Source of the DNA: Spirochaetota bacterium
Lineage (GTDB): Bacteria; Spirochaetota; Spirochaetia; Treponematales; UBA12059
DNA length: 64,000 bases
NCBI GenBank assembly: GCA_022703505.1
Contig: JAKLDN010000004.1
Span: 124,001-188,000, forward strand
Direction: 5' to 3'
Shown here: positions 63,033-64,000 of the stretch, one piece after another
Position numbering within the stretch: position 1 is the first letter of the stretch
Layout of the letters: each line of letters begins with the position of its first letter
Made by a program: the position numbers and the translations under genes
Notes under the pieces: model-generated
The model's database searches: none
Told to the model about the DNA's origin: nothing
What the model saw: only the letters and a program-made list of their open reading frames with translations

Positions 63033-63794
63033 ATGGAGCTGGACCTTTTCCGCGGCCTACGGGACGCGGATTATCGCAGCCGCGGCCTGATCGTGGCCGA
63101 AGGCCGGCTGGTTGTCGAAAAGGCCCTGGAGGCGGGTCTGCGGATCCGGGCCCTGGTCTGCGTGCCCTCGGCCCGGGGCGAGTGGGAAAGCCGCGCGGAA
63201 GGCCGCTTCGAGGTCCGGGTCCTTCCCCGGTCCGAGATCGAGACCCTGGCCGGATTCCCCTTCCACAGGGGTGTCCTTGCCCTGGCGGAGCGCCCGGAGG
63301 TTCCCGCCCTGGAACCCGGAAACCTACCCCCGGGGAACCTTCTATGGCTCTGGAACGTCACGGACCCGGACAACCTGGGAACCTTGATACGGAGCGCCGC
63401 GGCCCTGGGGGCCGGCGGGGTGCTCCTGGGGCCCGGGTGCGCGGATCCCCTGGGCAGGAAAGCCCTCCGGACCTCCATGGGCAATGCCCTCGTCCGGCCC
63501 CTCCGCCGGGCGGAACTGGATACCCTTCCCCGGCTCCGGGCCGCGGGGCTCCGGCTGTTCGCGGCCGCCCTGACCCCCGATGCCCGCCCGCCGGAATCCC
63601 TGCCCGCCGGAGGCACCTCGGTCCTGGTCCTGGGCAACGAGGGCTGGGGCCTGCCCGCGGAGGTCTCCGACGCCTGCGACGAGCGCGTGGCCGTTCCCAT
63701 GGCCCGGGACGTGGATTCCCTGAACGTGGGAGCCGCCGGAGCCATCCTCATGTACGTCCTGTTCGGACCCCGAGGGTCGGCGGCCGCCGTCTGA
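63033..63794 (+). CDS. TrmH/SpoU-family RNA 2'-O-methyltransferase
   Basis: The 253-residue protein has an N-terminal substrate-binding domain (about 1-85). The SPOUT domain with a knotted SAM site follows: motif 1 NVTDPDNLGTLIRSA, motif 2 LVLGNEGWGLP and motif 3 VPMARDVDSLNVGAAGAI. It would methylate a ribose in tRNA or rRNA. ATG 63033 has GGAG upstream. A frame from 62949 would add 28 residues and is less likely. Confidence 0.9.
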   Translation: MELDLFRGLRDADYRSRGLIVAEGRLVVEKALEAGLRIRALVCVPSARGEWESRAEGRFEVRVLPRSEIETLAGFPFHRGVLALAERPEVPALEPGNLPPGNLLWLWNVTDPDNLGTLIRSAAALGAGGVLLGPGCADPLGRKALRTSMGNALVRPLRRAELDTLPRLRAAGLRLFAAALTPDARPPESLPAGGTSVLVLGNEGWGLPAEVSDACDERVAVPMARDVDSLNVGAAGAILMYVLFGPRGSAAAV

Positions 63795-63811
63795 CCTCCC
63801 CTGTCCACCGT

Positions 63812-64000
63812 CTACAGTTCACCGTCCCAGTCCAGACTCCCCTCGTCCAATCCGTAGCCCTCCCCGCCCTCGTGGGATTCCGACCCCGAGGCCCCCGCGG
63901 GCTCCACGTGGACGACGATGTCCAGGACGTTCTCCACCCGGCGTCGGATCTCCCGCTCGACCGCCCCGGCCAGCTCGTGGGAATCCCGGACGGTCATGGC
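63812..64000 (-). CDS. Cation diffusion facilitator C-terminus (5' end outside window)
   Basis: Only the last 62 codons lie in the window. They read as the cytoplasmic metal-binding domain of CDF transporters: DSHELAGAVEREIRRRV, then ENVLDIVVHVEP. This HEL...VHVEP pattern is typical of FieF/MntE-like exporters. An acidic tail (GLDEGSLDWDGEL) follows. The membrane part should lie beyond the right edge. The metal is unknown. Confidence 0.7.
   Translation of the reverse strand, partial: AMTVRDSHELAGAVEREIRRRVENVLDIVVHVEPAGASGSESHEGGEGYGLDEGSLDWDGEL

Overview
This is a high-GC bacterial chromosome segment (roughly two thirds G+C by eye), almost fully coding on both strands. No rRNA, tRNA, CRISPR array, transposase or phage gene was seen. 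The gene set suggests a fermentative anaerobe with a double membrane: a multi-subunit [FeFe] hydrogenase, ABC sugar uptake, a 2-oxo-acid dehydrogenase complex, an iron alcohol dehydrogenase, many lipoproteins, a periplasmic PBP1C/alpha-2-macroglobulin pair and a large secreted repeat protein. A spirochaete is my best guess, but no single gene proves it.

Layout. 1-5.3 kb (minus): a giant secreted Gly/Thr/Asn-rich repeat protein, cut by the left edge, preceded by a lipoprotein with seven C-terminal repeats. 5.5-8.3 kb (plus): acyl-CoA ligase and ornithine carbamoyltransferase. 8.4-19.4 kb: a carbohydrate uptake and catabolism locus holding a DeoC aldolase, two FGGY kinases, a complete RbsABC-type ABC transporter with two permeases, an SMP-30-type lactonase and a SorC-family regulator. 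Two of its promoters share the motif TACATATGTAA. The composition recalls Lsr or erythritol loci, but the substrate cannot be read from sequence. 19.4-24.1 kb (minus): E1alpha, E1beta, E2 and E3 of a pyruvate/acetoin dehydrogenase complex, divergent from an iron alcohol dehydrogenase (24.5-25.7 kb).

25.8-33.7 kb: a COG3146-like acyltransferase, a small LuxR-type HTH protein next to a catalytically dead HtrA-like protein, a divergent intact HtrA-like protease, a LarA-like protein, a membrane alpha/beta-hydrolase and a DUF6765-like protein. 33.7-39.4 kb (minus): an apparent operon of gamma-glutamyltransferase, a secreted DUF6305-like protein, a DctM-like permease, a 47-residue membrane protein and two M14/AstE-type metallopeptidases. 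This looks like a gamma-glutamyl or acyl-amino-acid scavenging unit. 39.5-49.8 kb: a lipoprotein of unknown role, then on the minus strand alpha-2-macroglobulin, pbpC and an alpha/beta-hydrolase-like protein that lacks its nucleophile.

49.9-51.1 kb: adenylate kinase and a fluoride channel. 51.3-56.8 kb (plus): a three-gene hydrogenase operon whose NuoF-like subunit is fused to a complete GltD/NfnB-like flavoprotein. This is the most interesting feature of the window because it may link H2, ferredoxin, NAD(H) and NADP(H) in one complex. 57.0-64.0 kb: HAD hydrolase, DNA polymerase III alpha, a diguanylate cyclase, a TrmH-type RNA methyltransferase and the C-terminus of a cation diffusion facilitator. 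Two copies of an ACAGGAT-rich inverted repeat lie in this last part.
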